Source: Prevotella sp. (GTDB lineage: Bacteria; Bacteroidota; Bacteroidia; Bacteroidales; Bacteroidaceae). Taken from it: DNA of 64,000 nucleotides. Location: contig JAFUFJ010000011.1 in assembly GCA_017469955.1 (NCBI GenBank), forward strand, positions 1 through 64,000. The letters run 5' to 3'. Each line of letters opens with the position of its first letter. Within the stretch, counting starts at the first letter, position 1. Both the position numbers and the translations under genes were made by a program. This document shows, in pieces, positions 43,629-53,075 of the stretch. The notes under the pieces were generated by a model that was not told the origin of the DNA, did not search any database, and was given only the letters and a program-made list of their open reading frames with translations.

Positions 43629-45074
43629 ATGAAGACATTCATGGACGACAACTTCCTCTTGCAGACAACAACTGCTCAACGGCTCTATCATGAGCACGCA
43701 AAACACCTGCCCATCATCGACTATCATTGCCATCTCAGCCCGCAAGAGGTAGCCGACGACCACCGTTTCCGCTCGATTACCGAGCTTTGGCTGGGCGGCG
43801 ATCACTATAAGTGGCGTGCAATGAGAGCCAACGGCGTGGCCGAACGGTTCATCACCGGCGATACCACAGACTGGGAAAAGTTTGAGAAATGGGCCGAGAC
43901 CATGCCCTATGCCATGCGCAATCCGCTCTATCATTGGACACATCTCGAACTGCGCACGGCCTTCGGCATCGACAAAATACTCTCTCCGGCTACGGCTCGT
44001 GAGATATACGACGAGTGTAACGAGAAGTTGAAGTCGCCCGAATACTCGGCAAGAGGGCTCATGCGACGCTATCAAGTGGAAGTGGTCTGTACGACCGACG
44101 ACCCCGTCGACTCGCTTGAATACCACCGGAAACTGGCACAAGAAACAGCCGGCCAGCCAGCAGAAGGTCCAAAAGACAACAACCCGCCAGGCACATTAAA
44201 AATGTTTCCGGCATGGCGGCCCGACAAAGCAATGGCCATCGAGAACCCGAAAACCTATCAAGAATACATAGGAAAACTCTCCGTGGCCAGCGGAATACAG
44301 ATAAAAACCTATCAGGACCTTATCGAAGCCCTGGCATTGCGCCATGACTTCTTTGCCGAACAAGGCTGCAGCATCTCCGATCATGGCATCGACCGTTTCT
44401 ATTCAGACGACTATCGTCCGCAAGATCCCTGCGACATCTTCGACAGAGTGATGGACGGAGAGCAGCCCGATGATGAGGATATCAGCCTGTTTCGCTCGGC
44501 AATGCTCTACGAACAGGCCGTCAGTGACGCCCGTGCAGGATGGGTTCAGCAATATCACTATGGCCCCATACGCAACAACAACACCAAGATGTTCAGGTTG
44601 ATAGGGCCCGATACCGGCTACGACTCGATGGGTGACGTCAATACAGCAAGACCCATGGCGTGCTTCTTTGACAACCTTGCCCAGGAAGATCTCTTGGCAA
44701 AGACCATCATCTATAACATCAATCCCAAGGACAACGACATGGTGGCAACCATGATAGGCAACTATCAGGACGGCTCAATGCCTGGCAAAATGCAGTGGGG
44801 AAGTGGCTGGTGGTTTGCTGATCAGAAAGACGGCATCGAGAAACAGCTCAACACCCTCTCGCTGCAAGGCCTGCTAAGTCGCTTCGTAGGCATGCTCACC
44901 GACTCCCGTTCGTTCCTCTCTTATCCTCGCCATGAATACTTCCGTCGGGTTCTTTGCAACCTGATCGGCAACGATATCGAACAAGGTCTGTTGCCCATGT
45001 CAGAAATTTCACGCATAGAACAGATGGTGGAAGACATCTGCTATTATAATGCCAAACGATATTTCAACTTCTAA
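43629..45074 (+). CDS. uxaC: Glucuronate isomerase
   Basis: A 481-residue amidohydrolase-fold protein, normal for UxaC. It has the N-terminal metal motif IDYHCHLSPQEVADD, ELWLGGDHYKWRAMRANGV, TTDDPVDSLEYH, QYHYGPIRNNNTKMF, and GSGWWFADQKDGIEKQLNTL, then SYPRHEYFRRVLCN. It converts D-glucuronate to D-fructuronate (or galacturonate to tagaturonate). No tagaturonate-branch genes (uxaA, uxaB) are present, so glucuronate is the likely substrate. The transporter gene starts directly at the next base. Confidence 0.97.
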   Translation: MKTFMDDNFLLQTTTAQRLYHEHAKHLPIIDYHCHLSPQEVADDHRFRSITELWLGGDHYKWRAMRANGVAERFITGDTTDWEKFEKWAETMPYAMRNPLYHWTHLELRTAFGIDKILSPATAREIYDECNEKLKSPEYSARGLMRRYQVEVVCTTDDPVDSLEYHRKLAQETAGQPAEGPKDNNPPGTLKMFPAWRPDKAMAIENPKTYQEYIGKLSVASGIQIKTYQDLIEALALRHDFFAEQGCSISDHGIDRFYSDDYRPQDPCDIFDRVMDGEQPDDEDISLFRSAMLYEQAVSDARAGWVQQYHYGPIRNNNTKMFRLIGPDTGYDSMGDVNTARPMACFFDNLAQEDLLAKTIIYNINPKDNDMVATMIGNYQDGSMPGKMQWGSGWWFADQKDGIEKQLNTLSLQGLLSRFVGMLTDSRSFLSYPRHEYFRRVLCNLIGNDIEQGLLPMSEISRIEQMVEDICYYNAKRYFNF

Positions 45075-46553
45075 ATGTCTATGGGAAACAATAAGGTTCA
45101 ACAGCAAATGACTAACTTCCGATGGGTTATCTGCGGAATGCTTTTCTTGGCAACCACCGTGAACTACATGGATCGGCAGGTGCTTTCTCTGACGTGGAAA
45201 GACTTCATCTCACCGGAATTTCATTGGAGTGATGCCGACTATGGCAATGTGGCAGGCATTTTTGCCTTGGTATATGCCATCGCAAACCTGTTTGCTGGTC
45301 GGTTGATTGACTGGTTGGGCACCAAGAAAGGCTACCTGTGGGCCATCGGAATATGGTCGGGTGGTGCCTGCCTTCATGCCCTTTGCGGTTGGGCAACACG
45401 CCAATATACCGGTCTGGAAAGCACGGTTGACATGATAGGCGCTACGGGAGAAGTGGCATCGCTGGTAGCAATGACGAGCGTATATTTCTTCATGGCTGCA
45501 CGCATCGTACTCGCTGTTGGCGAATCAGGCAACTTTCCTGCTGCCATAAAAGTTACGGCCGAATACTTTCCGAAGCGCGATCGTGCATTTGCAACGGCCA
45601 TATTCAATGCAGGATCGACCATTGGAGCCCTGATAGCTCCATTGTGTATTCCCACGCTGGCACGCTATTTCAAGAATATAGGTGTCGGCAATGGCTGGGA
45701 GATGGCTTTCATCATTATCGGCGGACTGGGCTTCTTGTGGATGGGATTATGGATGTTTGTCTATCAGCCAGTGAAGGAAAATCGGCACGTAAATGAGGCA
45801 GAACGGGCCTATATCCAGCAGGAAGAACTGGCAGAAACGGCAGAAGTGCCCGTCGCAAATGATGCGAAAGAGGCTGACGGAGGCCGTAAACTACCGTTGG
45901 CAGAGTGCTTGAAACTGCGCCAGACATGGGCCATTGTACTGGGGAAGTTCCTGACAGACGGTGTATGGTGGTTCTTCCTCTTCTGGACACCAGCCTACAT
46001 CAGCGACGTCTATGGGTACACATCAGACACGCCAATGGCCCAGATGCTCATCTTTGTACTCTATGCCATCACGATGCTTTCGCTCTATGGAGGAAAGCTT
46101 CCGACTGTTTTCATCAATCGGACAGGCAAGGATGCCTATACGTGTCGTATGCGTGCTATGCTTATTTTCGCCCTGTTCCCGCTGATAGGCCTGCTGGCAC
46201 AGCCCTTGGGACGCTACTCTTGTTGGCTTACTATTATAATAATAGGTATAGTAGGGGCTGCCCATCAGTCGTGGTCGGCAAACCTTTTCTCCGTAGGAAG
46301 CGACCTCTTCCCGCGCAATACGGTAGCCACCATCACCGGCATCAACGGCATGGCAGGCGGACTTAGCTCGTTCCTCATCAACGTAGGTTCGGGCAGACTG
46401 CTCGACTATGTTGACCAGACTCAGCTTGTCTTCTTGGGATTCCAGGGCAAAGAGGCGGGCTATTTCATCATCTTCTGTTTCTGCTCTGTGGCCTATCTGT
46501 TAGGATGGACGGTGATGAAGACGCTGGTTCCCCGCTATATGCCGGTAAGATAA
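45075..46553 (+). CDS. Hexuronate transporter (MFS, anion:cation symporter type)
   Basis: A 492-residue protein with about twelve transmembrane helices. The early motif NYMDRQVLSLTWKDF is typical of ExuT-type symporters, followed by FFMAARIVLAVGESGNFPAA. It takes up glucuronate or related acids by proton symport (inferred from family and location). Two in-frame ATGs (45075, 45081) are possible; the first immediately follows the uxaC stop. It is slightly longer than E. coli ExuT, with an extra loop after helix 6. Confidence 0.92.
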   Translation: MSMGNNKVQQQMTNFRWVICGMLFLATTVNYMDRQVLSLTWKDFISPEFHWSDADYGNVAGIFALVYAIANLFAGRLIDWLGTKKGYLWAIGIWSGGACLHALCGWATRQYTGLESTVDMIGATGEVASLVAMTSVYFFMAARIVLAVGESGNFPAAIKVTAEYFPKRDRAFATAIFNAGSTIGALIAPLCIPTLARYFKNIGVGNGWEMAFIIIGGLGFLWMGLWMFVYQPVKENRHVNEAERAYIQQEELAETAEVPVANDAKEADGGRKLPLAECLKLRQTWAIVLGKFLTDGVWWFFLFWTPAYISDVYGYTSDTPMAQMLIFVLYAITMLSLYGGKLPTVFINRTGKDAYTCRMRAMLIFALFPLIGLLAQPLGRYSCWLTIIIIGIVGAAHQSWSANLFSVGSDLFPRNTVATITGINGMAGGLSSFLINVGSGRLLDYVDQTQLVFLGFQGKEAGYFIIFCFCSVAYLLGWTVMKTLVPRYMPVR

Positions 46554-46579
46554 ATGATTAAAGAATAAGGAACATACAT

Positions 46580-47872
46580 ATGAACAACAATCAAATCAAC
46601 CGAAGAGAGTTCCTTCGCGACCTCGGAATGCTGGGTGCAGGTGTGCTTGCGGCTACCAGTCCTTGGCTGAAAACCTTCGCCGATGTGAATGAAACGGCAA
46701 GAGAACGTGTGCGCATCGGAATGATAGGACCGGGATCGCGCGGACAATTTCTTTTGAGCTTCCTATCGAAAAACCCCAAGGCCGAAATCGTAGCTTTTGC
46801 CGATCTCTATGAACCATCTCTTGTAGCAGCTCTGGAGATGGTACCGACTGCAAAGGCTTATAACGATTACAGGAAACTTTTGGAAGACAAAAATGTTGAG
46901 GCTGTAGTCGTTGCCACGCCCCTTGCTGCCCATTATCAGATAGTGATGGATGCCTTTGATGCCGGTAAACATGTCTATTGTGAGAAGACTATCGGCTATA
47001 CAATGGAACAATGCTACAACATGTATCAGAAACATCTGGAGACAGGCTGCTTGTTCTTTACAGGTCAGCAGCGACTGTTTGACCCTCGTTATATCAAGGC
47101 CATGGATCTGGTGCATCAGGGCTTGTTCGGAGAAATCACGGCTGTACACTCCTTCTGGAACAGAAATGGCGACTGGAGACGTGAGATTCCTAATCCGCGA
47201 TGGGAACGCTATATCAACTGGCGCCTGTATAAAGACACGTCGAAAGGCCTGATGACCGAACTGGCTTGCCATCAGTTGCAGGTCGGAACGTGGGCATTAG
47301 GCAAGCTTCCACAAAAGGTAATGGGGCATGGAGCCATCACATTCTGGAAGGATGGGCGTGAGGTTTATGACAACATCAATACCATTTATGTCTTTGATGA
47401 CGGTAAAAAGATGACTTGGGGATCGGACATTGCCAACAAGTTTTATGGACTGGAGGAACAGATACTTGGCAGCAAAGGCACCGTGGAGCCTGAGCGTGGC
47501 AAGTATTACTTCGAAGACATCGACCCGGCTCCGGCCTTCATGCAGATGCTCAATGACTGGGAAAACCGGCTGTTCGGCTCGTTACCTTTCGCAGGAACGT
47601 CATGGGCTGCAGAGACCGCCAACGTGAATCATGGAGAATATATCTTGGGAAAACAGCCTGACAACGATGGGACTTCATTGTTGACAGAAGCCTTTGTTGA
47701 AGCATGTATCACAGGAAAACAGCCCGAACGTATCGCAGAAGAAGGCTACTATGCTTCTCTTTTGTGCCTGTGGGGACACGAAGCCTTGGAAAGAGGGGAA
47801 ATCATTGACTTCCCGAATGAGTATCAAATTGACTATGATGTCTATGGAACCAAGCGGCAAACAACAGCATAG
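46580..47872 (+). CDS. Tat-exported Gfo/Idh/MocA oxidoreductase (copy 1)
   Basis: A 430-residue protein. The twin-arginine signal is NRREFLRDLGMLGAGVLA. The Rossmann motif GMIGPGSRGQF lies near residue 46 and the conserved EK in YCEKTIGYT near 134. The C-terminal half is the alpha/beta substrate domain. Enzymes of this type act on sugar hydroxyls; several Tat-exported members oxidise glycosides at C3. It starts 26 bases after the transporter and belongs to the same transcript. The usual EKP motif is EKT here. Confidence 0.9.
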   Translation: MNNNQINRREFLRDLGMLGAGVLAATSPWLKTFADVNETARERVRIGMIGPGSRGQFLLSFLSKNPKAEIVAFADLYEPSLVAALEMVPTAKAYNDYRKLLEDKNVEAVVVATPLAAHYQIVMDAFDAGKHVYCEKTIGYTMEQCYNMYQKHLETGCLFFTGQQRLFDPRYIKAMDLVHQGLFGEITAVHSFWNRNGDWRREIPNPRWERYINWRLYKDTSKGLMTELACHQLQVGTWALGKLPQKVMGHGAITFWKDGREVYDNINTIYVFDDGKKMTWGSDIANKFYGLEEQILGSKGTVEPERGKYYFEDIDPAPAFMQMLNDWENRLFGSLPFAGTSWAAETANVNHGEYILGKQPDNDGTSLLTEAFVEACITGKQPERIAEEGYYASLLCLWGHEALERGEIIDFPNEYQIDYDVYGTKRQTTA

Positions 47873-47917
47873 GTGCTACAGAAATCCCTTAGACCTTTTA
47901 AATTTTTATAAGCAAGA

Positions 47918-48154
47918 ATGAAAGATATCATCATCAATCGCCGACGCCAGCGCCTTGAACTTCTCGCTCTTCTCGTGTGCTTCGTCATAGCCTTCGGGCT
48001 TAATGTCTATGCCATCATTGCCTATGATGGCAAATGGAGCGAACTGTTCTGGTCGTTAGGTTTTGTCGTAGCAACGACGATTGTCCTATACATCGCATGG
48101 ACCATCCTGCGCCTTCTGTTCTGGTTTTGCAGGCAATTTATCAAGAAAGACTAA
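47918..48154 (+). CDS. Small membrane protein (78 residues)
   Basis: Two transmembrane helices (LLALLVCFVIAFGLNVYAII and FWSLGFVVATTIVLYIAWTI) with a short polar loop and basic ends (IINRRRQRLE; RQFIKKD). It lies between the two oxidoreductase genes with gaps of 45 and 17 bases, and may anchor them or pass electrons to the membrane (inference). The family is not recognised. Confidence 0.75.
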   Translation: MKDIIINRRRQRLELLALLVCFVIAFGLNVYAIIAYDGKWSELFWSLGFVVATTIVLYIAWTILRLLFWFCRQFIKKD

Positions 48155-48171
48155 GTAATGAAATAAATATT

Positions 48172-49599
48172 ATGGCAACACGAAGACAATTTCTAAAGCA
48201 AATGGGCTTGGCCTCAGCAGGCTTAGCCGTTGGCAACGTGAGTAATGTATTCGCTCATCCGATGACCTCAAAGGAGTGGAGCGGTGTGAAAGCCGACAAG
48301 GTTAAGATTGCCTACATCGGTATTGGCAACCAAGGTGCCTTCGATATTGAGCAGTTTGAGAAGACGGGTCTTGTCGAAGTAGTGGCGCTTTGCGACGTAG
48401 ACCTTGAGGGAAAGCATGTGCAGAAGGTGCTGAACCGGTATCCGAAAGCCAAGCGTTTTCACGACTTCCGCGAGATGTTCGAGAAGGCTGGCTCCGAGTT
48501 TGACGCCGTTTTGGCTGCTGTTCCCGACCATATCCACTTTCCCATCTGTATGCTTGCGCTCAACGAGGGCAAGCATGTATATATTGAAAAGCCCATGACG
48601 CGTACGTTCAATGAGGCCGAACTGCTGATGGAGAATGCCCGCCGCCATCCGAATCTCGCCACTCAAGTGGGCAATCAAGGGCACTCTGAAGCCAACTATT
48701 TCCAGTTCAAAGCTTGGCAAGAGGCTGGCATCATCAAAGACGTCACGGCCGTTACGGCCCACATGAACAACTCTCGCCGCTGGCATAAACTTGATCCGAA
48801 CATGTATAGGTTCCCGAGTGAGCAGCCCTTGCCTAAGGGAATGGACTGGGATACATGGCTTGGAGCAGCACAGTGGCACGACTATAACGATCTCTATCAT
48901 CAGGGTGAATGGCGTTGTTGGTATGACTTTGGCATGGGAGCCCTTGGCGATTGGGGAGCACATATCCTTGACACCGTGCATGAATTCCTTGACCTTGGCC
49001 TGCCCTATGAGGTGACTCTTCTTCATCAAGAAGGCCACAACGACTTCTTCTATCCCATGACATCGACCATTCTTTTCCGTTTTGCTGCCCGTAATGGCAT
49101 GCCTCCCGTGGACATTACTTGGTATGACGGCATCAACAATCAGCCCCCATTGCCGAAGGGATACGGGCAAAGTGAGTACAATGCCAACATCCCTGCCACC
49201 AATCAGGGCGAGACACCTCGGGCGCAACTCAATCCAGGCAAGATCATCTATTCGAAGGATCTCATCTTCAAGGGTGGTTCTCATGGTTCTACTTTGCAGA
49301 TCATTCCCGAGGAGAAAGCCCGCGAAATGGCTTCAAAACTGCCAGAGGTGCCGAAGAGTCCGTCCAACCATTACGAGAATTTCCTTCGTGCTTGTCAGGG
49401 ACTTGAGAAGACACGTTCGCCGTTTGAAGTCAACGGAGTACTGAGCCAAGTCTTCTGTCTTGGCGTGATAGCCCAGCGTCTGAACGCCCAGCTTTTCTTC
49501 GATCCCCGCAATAAGGTCTTCACCAACAACCAGTTTGCCAATGCCCTTCTCACGGGAGTTCCCCCACGTAAAGGCTGGGAAGAGTTCTACAGGCTGTGA
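48172..49599 (+). CDS. Tat-exported Gfo/Idh/MocA oxidoreductase (copy 2)
   Basis: A 475-residue protein from the ATG at 48172; the longer frame runs through the small membrane-protein gene and is not credible. Tat signal TRRQFLKQMGLASAGLAVG; Rossmann motif AYIGIGNQGAF; EKP motif in YIEKPMTRT near residue 138. The C-terminal half contains WRCWYDFGMGALGDWGAHIL, typical of the larger secreted members. It is diverged from copy 1, so the pair likely acts on different substrates or steps. Confidence 0.92.
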   Translation: MATRRQFLKQMGLASAGLAVGNVSNVFAHPMTSKEWSGVKADKVKIAYIGIGNQGAFDIEQFEKTGLVEVVALCDVDLEGKHVQKVLNRYPKAKRFHDFREMFEKAGSEFDAVLAAVPDHIHFPICMLALNEGKHVYIEKPMTRTFNEAELLMENARRHPNLATQVGNQGHSEANYFQFKAWQEAGIIKDVTAVTAHMNNSRRWHKLDPNMYRFPSEQPLPKGMDWDTWLGAAQWHDYNDLYHQGEWRCWYDFGMGALGDWGAHILDTVHEFLDLGLPYEVTLLHQEGHNDFFYPMTSTILFRFAARNGMPPVDITWYDGINNQPPLPKGYGQSEYNANIPATNQGETPRAQLNPGKIIYSKDLIFKGGSHGSTLQIIPEEKAREMASKLPEVPKSPSNHYENFLRACQGLEKTRSPFEVNGVLSQVFCLGVIAQRLNAQLFFDPRNKVFTNNQFANALLTGVPPRKGWEEFYRL

Positions 49600-49646
49600 T
49601 AAAGTGCTAATTAACGGATTGACAAATCAGAAAATTCTCGCGACAT

Positions 49647-51074
49647 ATGAAAAAGATTTTAGCAATAGTTTGTCTGGCAGGCTGCTTTCTGACGGCATCT
49701 GCCCAGAACTGGAAGCCATTGTTCAATGGCAAGAACCTTAAGGGCTGGACCCGTCTTAACGGCAAAGCCGAGTATAAAGTCGTTGATGATGCGATCGTCG
49801 GACGTCCCGTTTACGGACAGCCCAACACCTTTCTTGCCACGAAAGCCGAGTATGGTGACTTCATCCTGGAGTTCGACTTCAAGGTTGAAGGCAACCTGAA
49901 CTCGGGCGTCCAGCTGCGCTCTCACAGCGACAAGAAGGTCATGAATGGCCGTGTTCACGGCTATCAGTTCGAGATCGACCCTTCCGATCGTGCCTGGAGT
50001 GGTGGCATCTACGACGAAGCAGGGCGCCTTTGGCTCTATCCTTTGACCAAGAATCCTGCCGCTAAAAGGGCTTTTCTCAAGGGCGAATGGAATAGAACTC
50101 GCGTCGAGGCTTGTGGCAAAAGTATCCGTACTTGGATAAACGGAGTGGCCTGCGCCAACCTCTGGGATGACGTTGATGCGTCAGGGTTCATTGCCCTGCA
50201 GGTCCATCAGATAGGGTCAAAGGCTGAGGAAAGCCAGACTGTTTCGTGGCGAAACATCCGCATTGCAACCGACGATGTGGAGCAGTATCTTACCCGGGAA
50301 GGCCGTGCTCCGTTGGTCAATATGGTAGACAACTCTATCGCTCCTGAAGAAGAAAGGGAAGGCTGGAAGCTGCTATGGGACGGCAAAACCACCGACGGCT
50401 GGCGCGGAGCCAAGCTTGATGAGTTCCCCAGGAAGGGATGGACCATCGGCAATGGCGTCTTGAAGGTAGAGAAGGGCAATGGAGGCGAGGCGTCCAACGG
50501 TGGCGACATCGTGACCACTCGCACGTACAAGAACTTCATTCTCAAGGTAGACTTCAAGATTACCGAGGGTGCAAACAGTGGCATCAAGTATTTCGTCAAG
50601 CCCGATATGAACAAGGGAGAAGGCTCTGCCATCGGCTGCGAGTTCCAGATTCTTGACGACTTGCGCCATCCTGATGCCAAGCTTGGAGTAAACGGCAACC
50701 GCACATTGGGCTCGCTTTACGACCTGATACCTGCCCCAACCGACAAGCCTTTCGACATCAAAGCCTGGAACACGGCAATGGTCATCGTGCGTGGAAACCA
50801 TGTGGAGCACTGGCTCAACGGCGTGAAGCTCATCGAGTATGAGCGCAACAACCAGGAATGGAACGCCCTTGTTGCCTACAGCAAATACAAGAACTGGCCC
50901 AACTTCGGCAATCATGCAGAGGGTAATATCTTGCTGCAAGACCACGGAGACGAGGTCTGGTTCAAGAACGTCAAGATACTTGAACTGCCCGATCGGCCAG
51001 CCTTCCAGCGCAGAGACGGACAGAACGGCCCGCGCCAGAACGGCGGACGCGGCCAGCGTCCGCGCCGGCAGTAG
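49647..51074 (+). CDS. Secreted protein with two DUF1080 (3-keto-disaccharide hydrolase-type) domains
   Basis: A 475-residue protein with a signal peptide (residues 1-19, ending LTASAQ). Two DUF1080 modules are visible: about 23-205 ([18 protein letters not shown], then [14 protein letters not shown]) and about 240-450 ([17 protein letters not shown], then [18 protein letters not shown], and [20 protein letters not shown]). DUF1080 enzymes cleave 3-keto-glycosides. A Gln/Gly/Arg-rich tail ends the protein. Next to two Gfo/Idh/MocA enzymes it matches the oxidise-then-cleave route reported in Bacteroides. Confidence 0.92.
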   Translation: MKKILAIVCLAGCFLTASAQNWKPLFNGKNLKGWTRLNGKAEYKVVDDAIVGRPVYGQPNTFLATKAEYGDFILEFDFKVEGNLNSGVQLRSHSDKKVMNGRVHGYQFEIDPSDRAWSGGIYDEAGRLWLYPLTKNPAAKRAFLKGEWNRTRVEACGKSIRTWINGVACANLWDDVDASGFIALQVHQIGSKAEESQTVSWRNIRIATDDVEQYLTREGRAPLVNMVDNSIAPEEEREGWKLLWDGKTTDGWRGAKLDEFPRKGWTIGNGVLKVEKGNGGEASNGGDIVTTRTYKNFILKVDFKITEGANSGIKYFVKPDMNKGEGSAIGCEFQILDDLRHPDAKLGVNGNRTLGSLYDLIPAPTDKPFDIKAWNTAMVIVRGNHVEHWLNGVKLIEYERNNQEWNALVAYSKYKNWPNFGNHAEGNILLQDHGDEVWFKNVKILELPDRPAFQRRDGQNGPRQNGGRGQRPRRQ

Positions 51075-51095
51075 GGCTGAAAGGCAGGCAAGCAG

Positions 51096-51821
51096 ATGGT
51101 CAGCCATTATCATCGAGGTCCGCTCTTCTATGCGTGGTTTGCAGCCATGCATAGCAGGGTGGACTTGTTGTTTGTCGACAGCCGTCCTGAAGACCGTCTT
51201 CTTGCGGTTGCCGAGGAGATTCTTGTCAGGGTGAAAGAGCTCGAACGCATGGGCAACTGCCATGACCCGGCGAGCGACCTGGCACGGCTCAATGCCGATC
51301 CCTCGCATGAGATTCCCGACGAGCTGCGCCTTGTCTTGGACGCATGCGGCAGCTATCGCGAGCAGACTCTTGGCCTTTTCGACCCATGGTTTGAGGGACG
51401 CTGCAATCTTTCCGGCTTTCTCAAGGGCTATGCCCTCGACCAGATTGCCCCGATGGTGAAGGAACATGGCATCAAAGACGCGCTTGTCAACATGGGAAAC
51501 AGCTCGGTGATGGCCGTAGGATGCCAGCCCGGATGCACTGACGGCTGGCTGGTCAGCCGGGCATTGCCTGCCGTCGACGGCCATGAGGGAGTGCTTCTCT
51601 GCGACGAATGCCTGTCGACTTCGGGCAACGACAGTCCCTCTCGCCGTCACATCGTCAACCCTTTGACGCACGAACTGATAGGAGGGCAGCGCACGGTAAG
51701 CGTCGTTACGCCTCGGGGAGCTCTCGGAGAAGTGCTTTCGACGGCTCTGTTCGTGGCTACAGACGGGCAGCGCGAGCAATTGCTCCGGCGCTTTTCTGAA
51801 GCGCGGTTGATTGATTTGTAG
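51096..51821 (+). CDS. ApbE-like FAD:protein FMN transferase, short form
   Basis: A 241-residue protein, shorter than the usual 300-350 residues of ApbE. The family's core appears as LSGFLKGYALDQIAPMVKEH, then ALVNMGNSSVMAVG, and SRRHIVNPLTHELIGG (equivalent of the H-x-D-P-x-T-G site, with Asn for Asp). No lipoprotein signal is seen, so it would act in the cytoplasm. ApbE proteins attach FMN to redox proteins, so it may flavinylate a partner linked to the neighbouring oxidoreductases (inference). It starts 21 bases after the DUF1080 gene. Confidence 0.75.
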   Translation: MVSHYHRGPLFYAWFAAMHSRVDLLFVDSRPEDRLLAVAEEILVRVKELERMGNCHDPASDLARLNADPSHEIPDELRLVLDACGSYREQTLGLFDPWFEGRCNLSGFLKGYALDQIAPMVKEHGIKDALVNMGNSSVMAVGCQPGCTDGWLVSRALPAVDGHEGVLLCDECLSTSGNDSPSRRHIVNPLTHELIGGQRTVSVVTPRGALGEVLSTALFVATDGQREQLLRRFSEARLIDL

Positions 51822-51889
51822 GTTGTTGATACACAATGTTTTGCGTTGACTTCTACGGTTTATGGAAGCCAATGTTTTCGGTTCGTCCT

Positions 51890-51999
51890 GAGAAAGCTTA
51901 GGGTTCAGCCCGAGAAGTCATAGCTTTCTTGTCAATAACACTATCCTTTCTCACCCAGAACCCTAAGACTTCTCGGGCTGAAACCTTAGCTTTCTCGGC
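51890..51999. repeat. 22-bp dyad array G (5 units)
   Basis: Units start at 51890, 51912, 51934, 51956 and 51978. Triplet pairs: AGC/CCC, GTC/AGC, CAC/AGG, CCC/GTC, ACC/AGC. It lies between the end of the 13-gene run and the IMP cyclohydrolase promoter. The rest of that 467-base gap (52000-52161) shows nothing I can support. Confidence 0.9.
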
Positions 52000-52161
52000 A
52001 GGAACGGGCTGCGGTGCAGGCCGGAAACGGCAGGAAAGCCGTTATGAAGCCAGTCATTACGACAGTCTGTAGCATGCCTTTCGGACGTTTTCAGTGGCAG
52101 TTGATGTATGGCAAGAAAATAGAATTATTTTCTGTTTTTTCAAAAAAAACATGATTCGGCG

Positions 52162-52192
52162 TTTGCCATATCGGATTAATTACCTAACTTTG
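52162..52192 (+). promoter_or_regulatory. Promoter of the IMP cyclohydrolase / mre operon
   Basis: TTTG at 52162-52165 and TAACTTTG at 52185-52192 with a 19-base spacer. The leader of about 90 bases contains a small hairpin (GCCAG 52205-52209 with CTGGC 52216-52220) and later a run of six Ts. Confidence 0.75.
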
Positions 52193-52288
52193 CATCGAGT
52201 ATCCGCCAGCGGCAACTGGCTTTCGGGTCGGTTGTTTTTTGCCAATATGCCCGATACCTATCCATCAAAGCTTTTCAATCATCAGAAC

Positions 52289-52888
52289 ATGGCTGACAAA
52301 AGACAGATCAAGACAGCGCTCATCTCAGTCTTCCACAAGGACGGACTGGAGGACATCCTCGCCAAGCTGAACGAAGAAAGAGTGAAATTTCTCTCGACAG
52401 GCGGTACGTGGCAGTTCATCGAAAGCCTCGGCTACGAGTGTCAGAAAGTAGAAGACCTGACGGGCTATCCCTCCATACTCGGTGGCAGGGTGAAGACCTT
52501 ACACCCGAAAGTGTTCGGAGGCATCCTCTCACGTCGCGACAATGCAGGCGACCGCGAACAGACGGCCCAGTATGAAATACCCGACATCGACCTCGTAGTC
52601 GTCGACCTCTATCCCTTCGAACAGACCGTGGAAAGCGGAGCGTCAGAGGCCGAAATCATCGAGAAAATCGACATCGGCGGTATTTCCCTGATACGTGCAG
52701 CAGCCAAAAACTTCAACGACGTGGCCATCGTTCCCTCGAAAGCCGAGTATGCTATGTTGCTTGACCTGCTCAGAAAGCAAGGGGCAGCGACCACCCTGGA
52801 CGAGCGTCGCGAACTGGCCAAACGGGCTTTCAGCGTGAGCAGCCATTACGATACGGCCATCCACGCATACTTTGCAAAGGGTGAATGA
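52289..52888 (+). CDS. Stand-alone IMP cyclohydrolase (N-terminal half of PurH)
   Basis: A 199-residue protein from the ATG at 52289. Landmarks of the MGS-like cyclohydrolase domain: TALISVFHKDGLEDILAKL, FLSTGGTWQFIESLGYE, GGRVKTLHPKVFGGILSRRD, DLVVVDLYPFEQTV, and IDIGGISLIRAAAKNFNDV. It closes FAICAR to IMP. In most bacteria it is fused to AICAR transformylase; here that activity is encoded at 20008-21210. The stop is followed by a gap and then mreB, the place where full-length purH sits in related genomes (family knowledge). Confidence 0.93.
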   Translation: MADKRQIKTALISVFHKDGLEDILAKLNEERVKFLSTGGTWQFIESLGYECQKVEDLTGYPSILGGRVKTLHPKVFGGILSRRDNAGDREQTAQYEIPDIDLVVVDLYPFEQTVESGASEAEIIEKIDIGGISLIRAAAKNFNDVAIVPSKAEYAMLLDLLRKQGAATTLDERRELAKRAFSVSSHYDTAIHAYFAKGE

Positions 52889-53075
52889 CAACAGCCAGAA
52901 GACAAGAGGCAAGGAATAGGCGAGGATGCCAAGCGGCAGCCTCCCGAGAAAGAATGGCGAAGAAGATGCTTCGCAAGCCATGAAAAGCTGTCGCCGGCTG
53001 CCGGAAGCGGGCACGCTCGAGCAGCATGGAGAACCGTCTCCTGCCTGAGAATTTAAAACGTAAAACATATATAAC

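Noticed and set aside
50373-51872. 499-codon minus-strand frame
   Set aside because: Lies opposite the DUF1080 and ApbE-like genes and has no recognisable motifs or start region.
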